In this document: piece after piece, positions 16,202 through 24,749 of the stretch
Numbering within the stretch: position 1 is the stretch's first letter
Layout of the letters: each line of letters begins with the position of its first letter
Assembly (NCBI GenBank): GCA_965371445.1
Contig: CBDUYN010000037.1
Span: forward strand, 1-64,000
Length of the DNA: 64,000 bases
Direction: 5' to 3'
Source of the DNA: DASWIG01 sp965371445
Lineage (GTDB): Bacteria > Acidobacteriota > Thermoanaerobaculia > Multivoradales > J023
The notes under the pieces: model-generated
Databases searched by the model: none
The model's input: only the letters and a program-made list of their open reading frames with translations
Told to the model about the DNA's origin: nothing
Translations under genes and position numbers: made by a program

Positions 16202-17067
16202 GCGCGACCGACATGGAGAAATCGACGACTCGGGCGTTGCCGCGGCCGGCGGCCCAGGGACTCTTACAGCGTCAGATCTGGGGTATCCTTCGCCTGGAGC
16301 TGCGCCGCAACCTCTTTTCCCGGCGTTCCGTGGGCCTTTACTTCCTGACCTTCGGACCCGTGTCGCTGGCGTTGCTTGCGGCGATGTTCAGCTTCGCGAG
16401 CAAGCCGAGCGGCACCATCGAGGGCGCGGCGATGGTCTTCGCGGTGATTTTCGTCCTCTATCTGCGGGTGTGCGTCTACCTGAGCTCGCTTTTGATGTTC
16501 ATGAGCCTCTTTCGTTCCGACATCCTTGAAAAGAGCCTCCACTACTACTTCCTGACGCCGGTGCGCCGGTCGCTCCTGGTGGCGGGCAAGTACGCCGCGG
16601 CGCTTTTCGCGGCCTGGATCAGCTTCGCCCTGGGGACGGCGTCGCTTTACATCCTGATCCTGCTCGCGGGAGGCCGGGGCGAGATCACGCACTACCTTTT
16701 CCAGGGGCCGGGCATCGCTCATCTCTTCGCCTACGTCGGTACGGCGATCCTCGGCGTGGCGGGCTACGGAGCGGTTTTCCTCCTGGCGGGACAGTACTTC
16801 AAGAACCCGGTGGTGCCGGCGGTCCTGATCTTCGGCTGGGAGTTCATCAACTTCCTCCTGCCGGCGACGCTGAAGAAAATCTCGGTGATCTTTTACCTGC
16901 AGTCGTTCTACCCGATACCGTCGCCCGACACGAGCCTCTTCCAGGTTTTTGCCGAGCCGCCGCCGGCCTGGGCGTCGATCCTGGGCCTCTTGGTCTTCAC
17001 TGCCGTCGTGCTCTTTGCCGCCGGCTGGCGGGCACGGCACATGGAAGTCGTCTACACGGGCGAGTAA
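16198..17067 (+). CDS. ABC-2 transporter permease (second of operon)
   Basis: A protein of 289 residues with an N-terminal amphipathic segment (RQIWGILRLELRRNLFSRRS) and about six membrane helices (LYFLTFGPVSLALLAAMF; AMVFAVIFVLYLRVCVYL; LLVAGKYAAALFAAWISFAL; the last near ASILGLLVFTAVVLFAAGWR). It pairs with the ATPase it overlaps by four bases. The operon ends here, convergent with tsaD. Confidence 0.85.
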   Translation: MSATDMEKSTTRALPRPAAQGLLQRQIWGILRLELRRNLFSRRSVGLYFLTFGPVSLALLAAMFSFASKPSGTIEGAAMVFAVIFVLYLRVCVYLSSLLMFMSLFRSDILEKSLHYYFLTPVRRSLLVAGKYAAALFAAWISFALGTASLYILILLAGGRGEITHYLFQGPGIAHLFAYVGTAILGVAGYGAVFLLAGQYFKNPVVPAVLIFGWEFINFLLPATLKKISVIFYLQSFYPIPSPDTSLFQVFAEPPPAWASILGLLVFTAVVLFAAGWRARHMEVVYTGE

Positions 17068-17069
17068 GC

Positions 17070-17141
17070 TCAGCGGGTGAAGATCCAGTTGAGCACGTTC
17101 AACGAGACGACGTCGTACTCGCTGGCTTCGTAGTCGCTCAT
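17070..17141 (-). CDS. Possible 23-residue ORF coupled to tsaD
   Basis: An ATG at 17141 overlaps the tsaD stop (ATGA) and opens MSDYEASEYDVVSLNVLNWI, ending FTR at 17070. The perfect four-base overlap is what is usually seen between coupled genes, but 23 codons is too few to judge. The frame stays open into tsaD (HSGVWIA), so it may instead be a chance frame. Confidence 0.25.
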   Translation of the reverse strand: MSDYEASEYDVVSLNVLNWIFTR

Positions 17142-18208
17142 GGCGATCCAGACGCCGGAGTGAACGGAATGCGGCTCTCGACGACCGCCTGGCGTGGATC
17201 GTCGGCAAGGCCCGCCTGCTGACGCAGCAGCGCCGCGAAAGCGATCATCGCCGCGTTGTCGCCCGAGAACACTAGGGGGACGAGCCGCAGGTCGACGCTC
17301 CGCTCCTCGGCCCAGGCCGCAAGCTCCCGGCGCAGCAGCCGGTTCGCCGCCGCGCCCCCCGAAACCGCAAGGAGCGGCATCGGCCGGGCCCGGTGAAGAC
17401 GCTCCAGCCGGTCGACGATCTGCGCGGCGGCGGCCGCGCGGAATCCCGCCAGGACGTCCCGCGCCTCCTGGGGCGTCTCGTCGCCGGCGTTCTCGCCGAG
17501 GAGGCCTTGCCGTCCCAGGGCGTCGATCTCGCGAATCGCCTGGGTCTTGAGCCCCGAGTAGGAGAAGAAGAGCTCGTCCTTGGTGCGCGGTACCGCGAAG
17601 CGAAAGCGGTCGGCGTCGCCGCCCTCGGCGAGCTCGTCGACACGTGGTCCCTGGGGATAGGGCAGGTCGAGGCGCTTGCCCACCTTGTCGAAGACCTCGC
17701 CCATGGCGTCGTCGCGGGTCTCGACGAGGCTCGTGACCCGGCCACGATCGATGTCGAGGATCGACGTGTGGCCGCCCGAAACGACGAGCCCCACGAACCT
17801 CTCTGGGACCGTTCGCGCGTCATTGCCCTCGGCCGAGAGGAAGGGCGAGTAGAGGTGGCCCTCGAGGTGGTGGACGCCGTGGAAGGCGACGTCGAGGCCG
17901 AAGGCCATGGCGCGTCCGAGAGAGAGGCCGACGAGCAGGCAGCCGACGAGCCCCGGGCCGCGCGTCGCGGCGACGGCGTCGACCGCCGCGAGCTCGACGG
18001 CGGAGCGCGCCAGGGCTTCCTCCAGCACCGGCGGCCAGTTGCTCAGGTGCTCGCGCGACGCGATCTCCGGCACCACCCCGCCATAGGGACGGTGGGCGGC
18101 CAGCTGGCTGGAGACCACCGAGGCGAGGACCCGGCCGCGGCCGTCGACGACGGCGCAGGCGGTGTCGTCGCAGGAGGTCTCGATGCCGAAGATGAGCGGT
18201 CTCTCCAT
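17138..18208 (-). CDS. tsaD: tRNA N6-adenosine threonylcarbamoyltransferase TsaD
   Basis: The ATG at 18208 (MERPLIFGIETSCDDTACAV) matches the usual TsaD start; in-frame codons further upstream are not needed. 356 residues. ASKHA-fold landmarks are IETSCDDT, the metal-binding H-x3-H in GVHHLEGHLYSP, LVVSGGHTSI, DKVGKRLDLPYP, the FSYSGLKT motif and SGDNAAMIA near the end. TsaD, with TsaB/E, transfers threonylcarbamoyl to A37 of ANN-decoding tRNAs and is essential in most bacteria. It is transcribed divergently from the aldolase, convergent with the ABC operon. Confidence 0.96.
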   Translation of the reverse strand: MERPLIFGIETSCDDTACAVVDGRGRVLASVVSSQLAAHRPYGGVVPEIASREHLSNWPPVLEEALARSAVELAAVDAVAATRGPGLVGCLLVGLSLGRAMAFGLDVAFHGVHHLEGHLYSPFLSAEGNDARTVPERFVGLVVSGGHTSILDIDRGRVTSLVETRDDAMGEVFDKVGKRLDLPYPQGPRVDELAEGGDADRFRFAVPRTKDELFFSYSGLKTQAIREIDALGRQGLLGENAGDETPQEARDVLAGFRAAAAAQIVDRLERLHRARPMPLLAVSGGAAANRLLRRELAAWAEERSVDLRLVPLVFSGDNAAMIAFAALLRQQAGLADDPRQAVVESRIPFTPASGSP

Positions 18209-18285
18209 ACGTGCTACCATATGGCCTCCAAGGACTGATGATCTACCTCCGGTCTCCCCAGACCGCATTCAAGGAGCCTTCCGTA

Positions 18286-19338
18286 ATGACCGCCATCACC
18301 GACATCCTCGGCCCGGAGAATTCGAAGCACCTCCTGGAGCACAAGTGCGAGACGATCGACAAGTCGGCCCTCCACCTGCCCGGGCCCGACTTTGTCGACC
18401 GCATCTTCGCCCTGAGCGACCGGCCCATCCCGGTGCTCCGGAACCTTCAGGCGATTTTCGATCACGGCCGTCTGGGCGGCGCCGGCTTCGTCTCGATCCT
18501 GCCGGTCGACCAGGGCATCGAGCACTCCGCGGGTGCCTCGTTCGCCCCCAACCCGATCTACTTCGATCCGGAGAAGATCGTCGAGCTCGCCATCGAGGGC
18601 GGCTGCAACGCCGTCGCCTCGACGCTCGGCGTCCTCGGGGCGGTGGCCCGCAAGTACGCCCACAAGATCCCGATGCTCCTGAAGCTCAACCACAACGAGC
18701 TCCTGACCTACCCCAACACGTTCGACCAGGTGATGTTCGCCGAGGTCGAGCAGGCGGCCGACATGGGGTGCGCCGCCGTCGGCGCGACCATCTACTACGG
18801 CTCGGAGGAGTCGAACCGCCAGATCCAGGAGGTGAGCGAGGCCTTCCACCTCGCCCACCAGCTCGGCATGGTCACCTTCCTCTGGTGCTACCTGCGCAAC
18901 TCCGCCTTCAAGAAGGACGGCACCGACTACCACGCCGCCGCGGACCTCACGAGCCAGGCCAACCACCTGGGCGTGACGATCGAGGCCGACGTCATCAAGC
19001 AGAAGCAGGCCGAGACCAACGGCGGTTTTACCGCCGTCAACTTCGGCAAGACCCACAAGCTGGTCTACGACGAGCTGACGTCCGATCACCCGATCGACCT
19101 CACCCGCTACCAGGTGGCCGGCTGCTACATGGGACGCATGGGCCTCATCAACTCCGGAGGCGCCTCGGGCTCAAACGACCTCCAGCAGGCCGTCAAGACC
19201 GCGGTGATCAACAAGCGGGCCGGCGGCATGGGGATGATCTCCGGACGCAAGGCCTTCCAGAAGCCGATGGCCGAAGGCGTCAAGCTCCTAAACGCCATCC
19301 AGGACGTCTACCTCGACGACTCGATCACCGTCGCCTGA
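18286..19338 (+). CDS. fbaB: Class I fructose-bisphosphate aldolase (DhnA/FbaB family)
   Basis: The ATG at 18286 follows AAGGAGCC. A 350-residue TIM barrel of the archaeal-type class I aldolase family: FVSILPVDQGIEHSAGASF, MLLKLNHNELL, GCAAVGATIYYGS and INKRAGGMGMISGRKAFQKP near the C-terminus. Class I enzymes form a Schiff base with lysine and need no metal. The reaction is fructose-1,6-bisphosphate to DHAP plus glyceraldehyde-3-phosphate in glycolysis and gluconeogenesis. Encoded seven bases before an MBL hydrolase gene on the same strand, so probably co-transcribed. Confidence 0.93.
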   Translation: MTAITDILGPENSKHLLEHKCETIDKSALHLPGPDFVDRIFALSDRPIPVLRNLQAIFDHGRLGGAGFVSILPVDQGIEHSAGASFAPNPIYFDPEKIVELAIEGGCNAVASTLGVLGAVARKYAHKIPMLLKLNHNELLTYPNTFDQVMFAEVEQAADMGCAAVGATIYYGSEESNRQIQEVSEAFHLAHQLGMVTFLWCYLRNSAFKKDGTDYHAAADLTSQANHLGVTIEADVIKQKQAETNGGFTAVNFGKTHKLVYDELTSDHPIDLTRYQVAGCYMGRMGLINSGGASGSNDLQQAVKTAVINKRAGGMGMISGRKAFQKPMAEGVKLLNAIQDVYLDDSITVA

Positions 19339-19345
19339 TAGAGCG

Positions 19346-20194
19346 ATGTTCTCCACCCACCTCGGTCCTTTGAAGCTCACCCTGGTGGGTGACGGCCTCT
19401 TCCGCCTCGACGGCGGGGCGGTCTTCAGCGTCGTCCCGCGCGTCCTCTGGGAGCGGAAGAAGCGGCCCGACGAGCGCCACCGCATCGCGATGGCGGCGAA
19501 CTGCCTCCTCGTCGAGCGCGGCTCGGATCTCGTCCTGGTCGACGTGGGGCTCGGGGAGAAGCTCGACGCGAAAGGCCGCGACGTCTTCGGCATGGAGGAA
19601 GGCGCGACGCGTCTGCCGGAGGCGATCCGGCAGGCGGGCTACGAGCTCGGCGACGTCACGCTCGTCCTCCCGACCCACCTCCACTTCGACCACTGCGGCT
19701 GGATGACCCGCGACGACGGCACCGGACGATTCGTGCCGACCTTTCCCAAGGCGCGCTACTTCCTTGAGCGCGGCGAGCTCAAGCACGCCCGCCACCCGAA
19801 CGTCCGCGACGCGTCGAGCTACGATGCGCGCAACTGGGAGCCGCTTTTCGAGGCCGGTGTCGCCGAGCTTTTCGACGACGACTTCTCTCCCGTCCCTGGG
19901 GTGACGGCGGTCAAAGTCCGTGGGCACAACGCCGACATGTGCATCGTCCTCCTCGACGGCGGCGGCGAGCGAGGGGTCTTTTGGGCCGACCTCGTCCCGA
20001 CCACGGCGCACGTCGCGACCGCCTGGGTGATGAGCTTCGACCTCTATCCGCTGGAGACGATGGCCAACAAGGAGAAGTGGATCAAGAAGGCCGCCGAGGG
20101 CGGCTGGCTCTGCTTCTACGACCACGAGGCCGACAAGCCCGTGGGACGGCTCGTCGAGTCGAAGCCGGGGCGTTATCGCGCCGAGCCTCTATGA
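19346..20194 (+). CDS. Metallo-beta-lactamase-fold hydrolase
   Basis: A protein of 282 residues. The complete zinc motif T-H-L-H-F-D-H (PTHLHFDHCGWM) is preceded by NCLLVERGSDLVLVDVG; GHNADMC and FWADLVPTTAHV supply the later ligands. No signal peptide. Of the quorum-quenching lactonase/hydrolase type but with unknown substrate. It starts seven bases after the aldolase. Its last 22 bases overlap the 3' end of the convergent kinase gene. Confidence 0.9.
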   Translation: MFSTHLGPLKLTLVGDGLFRLDGGAVFSVVPRVLWERKKRPDERHRIAMAANCLLVERGSDLVLVDVGLGEKLDAKGRDVFGMEEGATRLPEAIRQAGYELGDVTLVLPTHLHFDHCGWMTRDDGTGRFVPTFPKARYFLERGELKHARHPNVRDASSYDARNWEPLFEAGVAELFDDDFSPVPGVTAVKVRGHNADMCIVLLDGGGERGVFWADLVPTTAHVATAWVMSFDLYPLETMANKEKWIKKAAEGGWLCFYDHEADKPVGRLVESKPGRYRAEPL

Positions 20195-20859
20195 AAGAGA
20201 CCCTCCAAGATGACGGAAAACGCATCACCGTCGAGCTCCAGGCGAACGCCGATCAGCTTGGCCAGCGCCGCCGCCACCGGCACCTTCAAGACACTCGTAC
20301 CTTGAACGCGGAGCGATGCCGCGGCGAAAGGCTCGAAGATTCGCTCGCGTTCCTCTTCCGGCAGGTTCGGAAGGCCTCGGATTTCCAGGACGAGGGTGGC
20401 GTCGTCCGCCGGTTTCGCCTCCAGGATCACTTGGGCCTTGGCGGCAGCCACGGCGTAGCGCAGCAAGGCGTCGAGGATTCGGCGCAAGATCAGGCGGTCG
20501 GCCCTCACCGCCGGCAGGTTGGGCTCGAGGCGAACCGAAAGCTTGTGGGCCTCCTCGCCAAGCTCCGCCGTAAGCTCTGCGACGAGCTCGGCGAGGTCCA
20601 CCTCGCCCTCGACGCTCCGGAGCGTGCCGTCGGCCGCCTTGGCGAGGATCGACACGTCGCCGATCAGCTCTCTCAGGTCCTCGCCGGCCCGCCGAATCTT
20701 GCCGAGCTTGTCGAGCTCTCCGGGGGAGAGGCGCTCCGCCGCCGACTCGGTCACCAAGTCGGCAAGGATGAGGAGGCTCCCCACGGGGGTTCGAAGCTCG
20801 TGGGTGAGCCCACGCAGAAATGCGGCGTTCGTCGAGCGCAGCTCGTCTTCGCTTTCCAT
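20173..20859 (-). CDS. Short histidine-kinase-like protein with degenerate ATPase domain
   Basis: A protein of 228 residues. The dimerisation/phosphoacceptor helix is intact (FLRGLTHELRTPVGSLL, H20). The HATPase part is not: the N-box position reads ILRRILDALLRYAV without the usual Asn, no DxGxG is present (EIRGLPNLPEEERERIFEPF), and the G2 box GxGLGL is replaced by GTSVLKVPVAAA. It has no sensor or membrane segment. It probably serves as a scaffold or phosphotransfer (Hpt-like) protein or an inactive kinase. Its 3' end overlaps the convergent MBL gene. Confidence 0.75.
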   Translation of the reverse strand: MESEDELRSTNAAFLRGLTHELRTPVGSLLILADLVTESAAERLSPGELDKLGKIRRAGEDLRELIGDVSILAKAADGTLRSVEGEVDLAELVAELTAELGEEAHKLSVRLEPNLPAVRADRLILRRILDALLRYAVAAAKAQVILEAKPADDATLVLEIRGLPNLPEEERERIFEPFAAASLRVQGTSVLKVPVAAALAKLIGVRLELDGDAFSVILEGLFHRGSAR

Positions 20860-20950
20860 TCGCCTGCCATTCTACCCATTTTGACGCCTCGTGTCGGTTG
20901 GCGTAAGGTCGAGGGATGCCGAAGACCTTCCCGGGTGCAGAGAGCCGCCG

Positions 20951-22384
20951 GTGAGCGATCCTAGCGAAAAGGCCCTGGCCAATCCCGCGGCGCGTCCGGT
21001 TCTCGTGCCGTCGCTGGCGCGCCTTCTGATGAAGGTCTTTTTTCGCCAGGTGGAGGTGCTCGGCGCCGAACGCGTACCGCGCGAGAAACCGCTCATGCTG
21101 GTGGCGAACCACGTCAACGCGATCGTCGACGCGGTGCTTTTGCTGGGCTTCTTGCCCGTCCGGCCGCGATTCCTCGCCAAGAGCACCCTGTGGTCGAACC
21201 GAATCGTGCTCCCTTTCCTACGCCTCGCCGCGGCGATCCCGGTCTACCGCCGCCAGGACGCCGGGGTCGACACGTCAAAAAACGCCTCGACTTTTGCCGC
21301 CTGCCACGCCGTGCTCCACGCCGGCGGCAAGATCGCGCTCTTTCCGGAAGGCCTGAGCCATAACGAGCCGGCGGTCATGCCGCTCAAGACCGGGGTCAGC
21401 CGGATCGTGCTCGAAGCCGAAGCGCAGCGCGCCGCCGAGGGAGGGACGCTCGGCTCGCGCATCGTCCCCGTGGGCCTCACCTTCGACGACAAGGGACGCT
21501 TTCGCTCGCGCGCCCTGGTCCTGATCGGCGAGCCGCTCGACCCGGCGCCGGAGATGGCGCTCTACCCGGACGATCCGCAGGCAGCCGTCCGCACGCTCAC
21601 CGCCCGGGTCCAGGAGGCGCTCGAGGCCGTGACGCTCAACTTCCCGTCGTGGGAAGAGGCGCGCCTGATCGAGCGCGCCGCCGAGATCTTCGCTCGCCCG
21701 AGCGCCGAGCTTCCCGCGGAGCGCGGCCTCGGCGAGATCTTTGCCGTTCACCAAACCTTCATCGAAGGCTACCGTCACCTCTCGGAGCGCCACCGTGACG
21801 AGGTCGACGCGGTGGCGGCCGCGGTCCGCGAGTACGACGAGAAGCTCGCCACCTGCGGGCTCGAAGACGCTCAAGTCGCCTCCGAGTACCCAACCGGGCG
21901 GGTGGCGCTTTTCGCTGCCAAAAGCCTCTGGTTGATGCTCCTGCGCGGTCCCCTGGCGTTCGTGGGAACGGTCATCCACTACCCGCCCTACCGGGTCGTC
22001 GGCCGTGTCGCGGCGCGCCTGGCGTCGTCGTCGGCCGACCTGCCGGCGACCTACAAGCTTTTCTCCTCCCTCGTCCTCTTCCCCCTGACCTGGACGCTCC
22101 TGGCGCTCCTCGGGGGCTGGCTCGGCGGTGGACTGGGATGGGGGATCGCCGTGCTCGTCGCAAGCCCGCTGACCGGGATCGTGGCGCTTCGCTACCACGA
22201 ACGACGCGTGTACTTCCGGCGCCAGGCGCGGGCTTATCTGAGGCTGCGCAGCGGCCATCCGGAGATCGCCGAGCTACGGCGGCTCCGCGCCGAGGTCGGA
22301 AGCTGCGTCGCTCGCCTGGCGGAGGTCTATCAGAGCTCGACCGCGTCACCGTCCCGTTGGGGGGAACGAGGGGGGCTACACTAG
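20951..22384 (+). CDS. 1-acylglycerol-3-phosphate acyltransferase-like (PlsC family)
   Basis: I place the start at the GTG at 20951 (VSDPSEKALANPAARP); the upstream frame to 20891 is not protein-like. 477 residues. The acyltransferase motif N53-H54-x5-D60 (LMLVANHVNAIVDAV) and the FPEGLSHNEP motif near residue 128 are intact. Two or three hydrophobic segments lie near 370-420 (SSLVLFPLTWTLLALLGGWL). Such long PlsC relatives are thought to act in phospholipid or other lipid synthesis at the membrane; the exact acceptor is unknown. Confidence 0.85.
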   Translation: MSDPSEKALANPAARPVLVPSLARLLMKVFFRQVEVLGAERVPREKPLMLVANHVNAIVDAVLLLGFLPVRPRFLAKSTLWSNRIVLPFLRLAAAIPVYRRQDAGVDTSKNASTFAACHAVLHAGGKIALFPEGLSHNEPAVMPLKTGVSRIVLEAEAQRAAEGGTLGSRIVPVGLTFDDKGRFRSRALVLIGEPLDPAPEMALYPDDPQAAVRTLTARVQEALEAVTLNFPSWEEARLIERAAEIFARPSAELPAERGLGEIFAVHQTFIEGYRHLSERHRDEVDAVAAAVREYDEKLATCGLEDAQVASEYPTGRVALFAAKSLWLMLLRGPLAFVGTVIHYPPYRVVGRVAARLASSSADLPATYKLFSSLVLFPLTWTLLALLGGWLGGGLGWGIAVLVASPLTGIVALRYHERRVYFRRQARAYLRLRSGHPEIAELRRLRAEVGSCVARLAEVYQSSTASPSRWGERGGLH

Positions 22385-22409
22385 ACGTGTGCGGTAAGCT
22401 TCGCCGGCC

Positions 22410-24746
22410 ATGGATCGTACGACCTCTCTCGTCCTCATCTGCCTCGCCGCTTTCCTGGTGCTTTTCCCGTTGACGCTGGACAAGCCCGGGTGGCCCGCGG
22501 GCCTGAAGGCCGACGAGCCGGCGTACTTCATGATGGCTCTGAGCCTCGCCTACGACTTCGACCTGCGCTGCGAGCTCCAGGACCTGCGCCGCCTCTTCGA
22601 CGAGTTCCCCCACCACCCGGCCGCCAACGTCATCCTGATGACCGACGACGGCTGGCATACGGTCTACTTCGGCAAGCCCTACGTCTATTCGCTCCTCGCC
22701 GCCCCGGCGGTGCGGCTTTTCGGCTCGAACGGCCTCGTGGCGCTCAACATGGCGCTGCTCCTTGCCATGATCTACCTCGGGACGCGCTACCTCGGACGCT
22801 TCAACCCGGCACCGGCGGCGCTGCTCTTCTCGGTGGGTTTCTTTTCCCTCTCCGCCGGATTTGCCTACGTCTTCTGGATGCATCCCGAGCTCCTCAACAT
22901 GGCGGCGATCATGGCGAGCCTCTACCTGGGGCTGACGCGCTCGGAGCAGAAAAGCCACCGACGGCGCCCCTGGACCGCCTGGCTCGTCCGGCCCGAGCTG
23001 CGCCTCGCGGCCTCCTCGGCCGCCCTGGCGCTCGCGGTCTACAACAAGCCGATGCTCGCTGCCATGGGCCTGCCGGTCTTCTTCGTCGGGCTCCGCGAGC
23101 GGCGCTGGCGAGGCGCCGCCGCCTACCTCGCTGGCGGTGCCGTGGCCCTCGCCGCGCTCGTCGGCGTCTCGGTGGCGCTTACCGGCCACCCCACGGCCTA
23201 CCTCGGCGTCGCCCGCGCCGGGGTCGAGGTCTGCTCGCCGGACGAGATGCCGATCCAGCCACTTCCGATCCAACCACAGTCGCCTCCGCCGCCCGCCGCC
23301 GAGCGGACTGCAGCCGAGAAGCCCGCCCAGGGGTCGCTCACCGACGAACGGCGCGCGGCCTGGTGGTGGATTTTCCGGGTACCGTCGGTCGACATCCGGG
23401 AGCTCGCCGAGCACCTGGGCTACTTCCTCTGGGGACGCCACACGGGCCTCTTGCCCTACTTCCCCTTCACCCTCCTCGCCTTCGGCCTCTTCCTCGGCCA
23501 TGGCCGCCGCTCGGCCGAGCGCTGGGTGCTCGTCGCCTCCCTCGCCGTCGTGGCGCTTTTCTTCCTGCTCTGGATCCCGTTCAACTGGCACGGCGGCGGA
23601 GGGTTCGTCGGCAACCGCTATTACGTCAACGTCTACCCCGGCTTCCTTTTTCTGGTGACGCGGATCGCCCCGTCGTGGATCCCGGTGGTGGGCTACGCCC
23701 TGGGGAGCCTGCTGCTCGCCCCGACGATCTTCTCCCCCACCGGGCGCTCGGTCCCCTGGCCGACGCTACAGGCCCACGTGCGCAACTTCCCCTTTCCCCT
23801 CTTCCCGCTGGAGCTCTCGGTCAAGGGGATCCCCGGCTATCACGAGACGAACCAATCGGGGGCAGGGCTGCGCGGCCGCAAGGACGTCTTCCTGCCCCAC
23901 GGCAGCCGTGCCTGGGTGCGGGGGGCGTCGTCGGTCGAGGTCTGGATCCGCACCCGCGAGCCCTTGGAGGACCTTCACTTCCAGGTGACGAGCCCCGCGG
24001 CGCCCAACGACGTCGTGCTGAGCCTCGGCGGGATCGAAGAGCGGCTCGTCTTCACTGAGAAGGAACGGCCGCAACGCGTCGTCTTCGAACCTTCGAGCCC
24101 GGACCGAACGCTCTACCGCGACGGCGAGAGCGTGCGCTACTACCGCCTCAAGGTGCGCTCCGCGACCGGTGAGGTCCGCGAGTGGACAAAACACTACCCG
24201 CCCCGCGACTGCTTCTACTTTCCCTACGACGAGAGCACCGTAGAGTCGTTCTACGTCGGCGCCGAGCTCTCCTTCCTGGGCACGACCGAGCTTCTGGAGC
24301 GCGACCTCTACGCCCTGCGCTGGGGCCGGGTGGAGGCCCCGGAAAGCGTCGCCGCGGGGTCCGAGCTCACCGTCCGCACGCGGGTGCGCAACAAGAGCGG
24401 CGCGACCTGGCCGGCCGACGCGCCGACCCGGGTCAACCTCTCCTACCACTGGCAGCTTCGCGACGGCACCGAGGTGGTGAAAAACGGCCTGCGCACCTTC
24501 CTCCCGGGACCGGTCGCCCCCGGCGGGCTCGTCGACCTGGACCAGGCCGTCGAGGCACCCGCGGAGCCCGGGAGCTACGTCCTGGTGCTGGACCTCGTCT
24601 ACGAGGGCGTCTCGTGGTTCGAACCGAAGAACGGCGGACAGGTGCTACGCCGCGACGTCGAAGTGGTTGAAGGAAGACCAAAGCAGCATATAATCGCCGT
24701 CTCCGGTCCGGAACCCCGGCCGCGGAGACGACCTCAGGAGAAGTAG
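22410..24746 (+). CDS. Polytopic GT-C-like membrane protein (glycosyltransferase family 39-like)
   Basis: A protein of 778 residues. The N-terminal 480 contain about ten membrane helices. A loop after the first helix carries the acidic pair expected of GT-C glycosyltransferases (GLKADEPAYFMMALSLAYDF), with a second acidic site WMHPELLN. The soluble C-terminal part (about 510-778) is beta-rich, the last segment resembling an Ig-like domain (NLSYHWQLRDGTEVV). GT-C enzymes transfer sugars from polyprenyl-phosphate donors on the outer face of the membrane. A Pro-rich linker interrupts the membrane region (QPLPIQPQSPPPPAAE). Confidence 0.7.
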   Translation: MDRTTSLVLICLAAFLVLFPLTLDKPGWPAGLKADEPAYFMMALSLAYDFDLRCELQDLRRLFDEFPHHPAANVILMTDDGWHTVYFGKPYVYSLLAAPAVRLFGSNGLVALNMALLLAMIYLGTRYLGRFNPAPAALLFSVGFFSLSAGFAYVFWMHPELLNMAAIMASLYLGLTRSEQKSHRRRPWTAWLVRPELRLAASSAALALAVYNKPMLAAMGLPVFFVGLRERRWRGAAAYLAGGAVALAALVGVSVALTGHPTAYLGVARAGVEVCSPDEMPIQPLPIQPQSPPPPAAERTAAEKPAQGSLTDERRAAWWWIFRVPSVDIRELAEHLGYFLWGRHTGLLPYFPFTLLAFGLFLGHGRRSAERWVLVASLAVVALFFLLWIPFNWHGGGGFVGNRYYVNVYPGFLFLVTRIAPSWIPVVGYALGSLLLAPTIFSPTGRSVPWPTLQAHVRNFPFPLFPLELSVKGIPGYHETNQSGAGLRGRKDVFLPHGSRAWVRGASSVEVWIRTREPLEDLHFQVTSPAAPNDVVLSLGGIEERLVFTEKERPQRVVFEPSSPDRTLYRDGESVRYYRLKVRSATGEVREWTKHYPPRDCFYFPYDESTVESFYVGAELSFLGTTELLERDLYALRWGRVEAPESVAAGSELTVRTRVRNKSGATWPADAPTRVNLSYHWQLRDGTEVVKNGLRTFLPGPVAPGGLVDLDQAVEAPAEPGSYVLVLDLVYEGVSWFEPKNGGQVLRRDVEVVEGRPKQHIIAVSGPEPRPRRRPQEK

Positions 24747-24749
24747 TCG

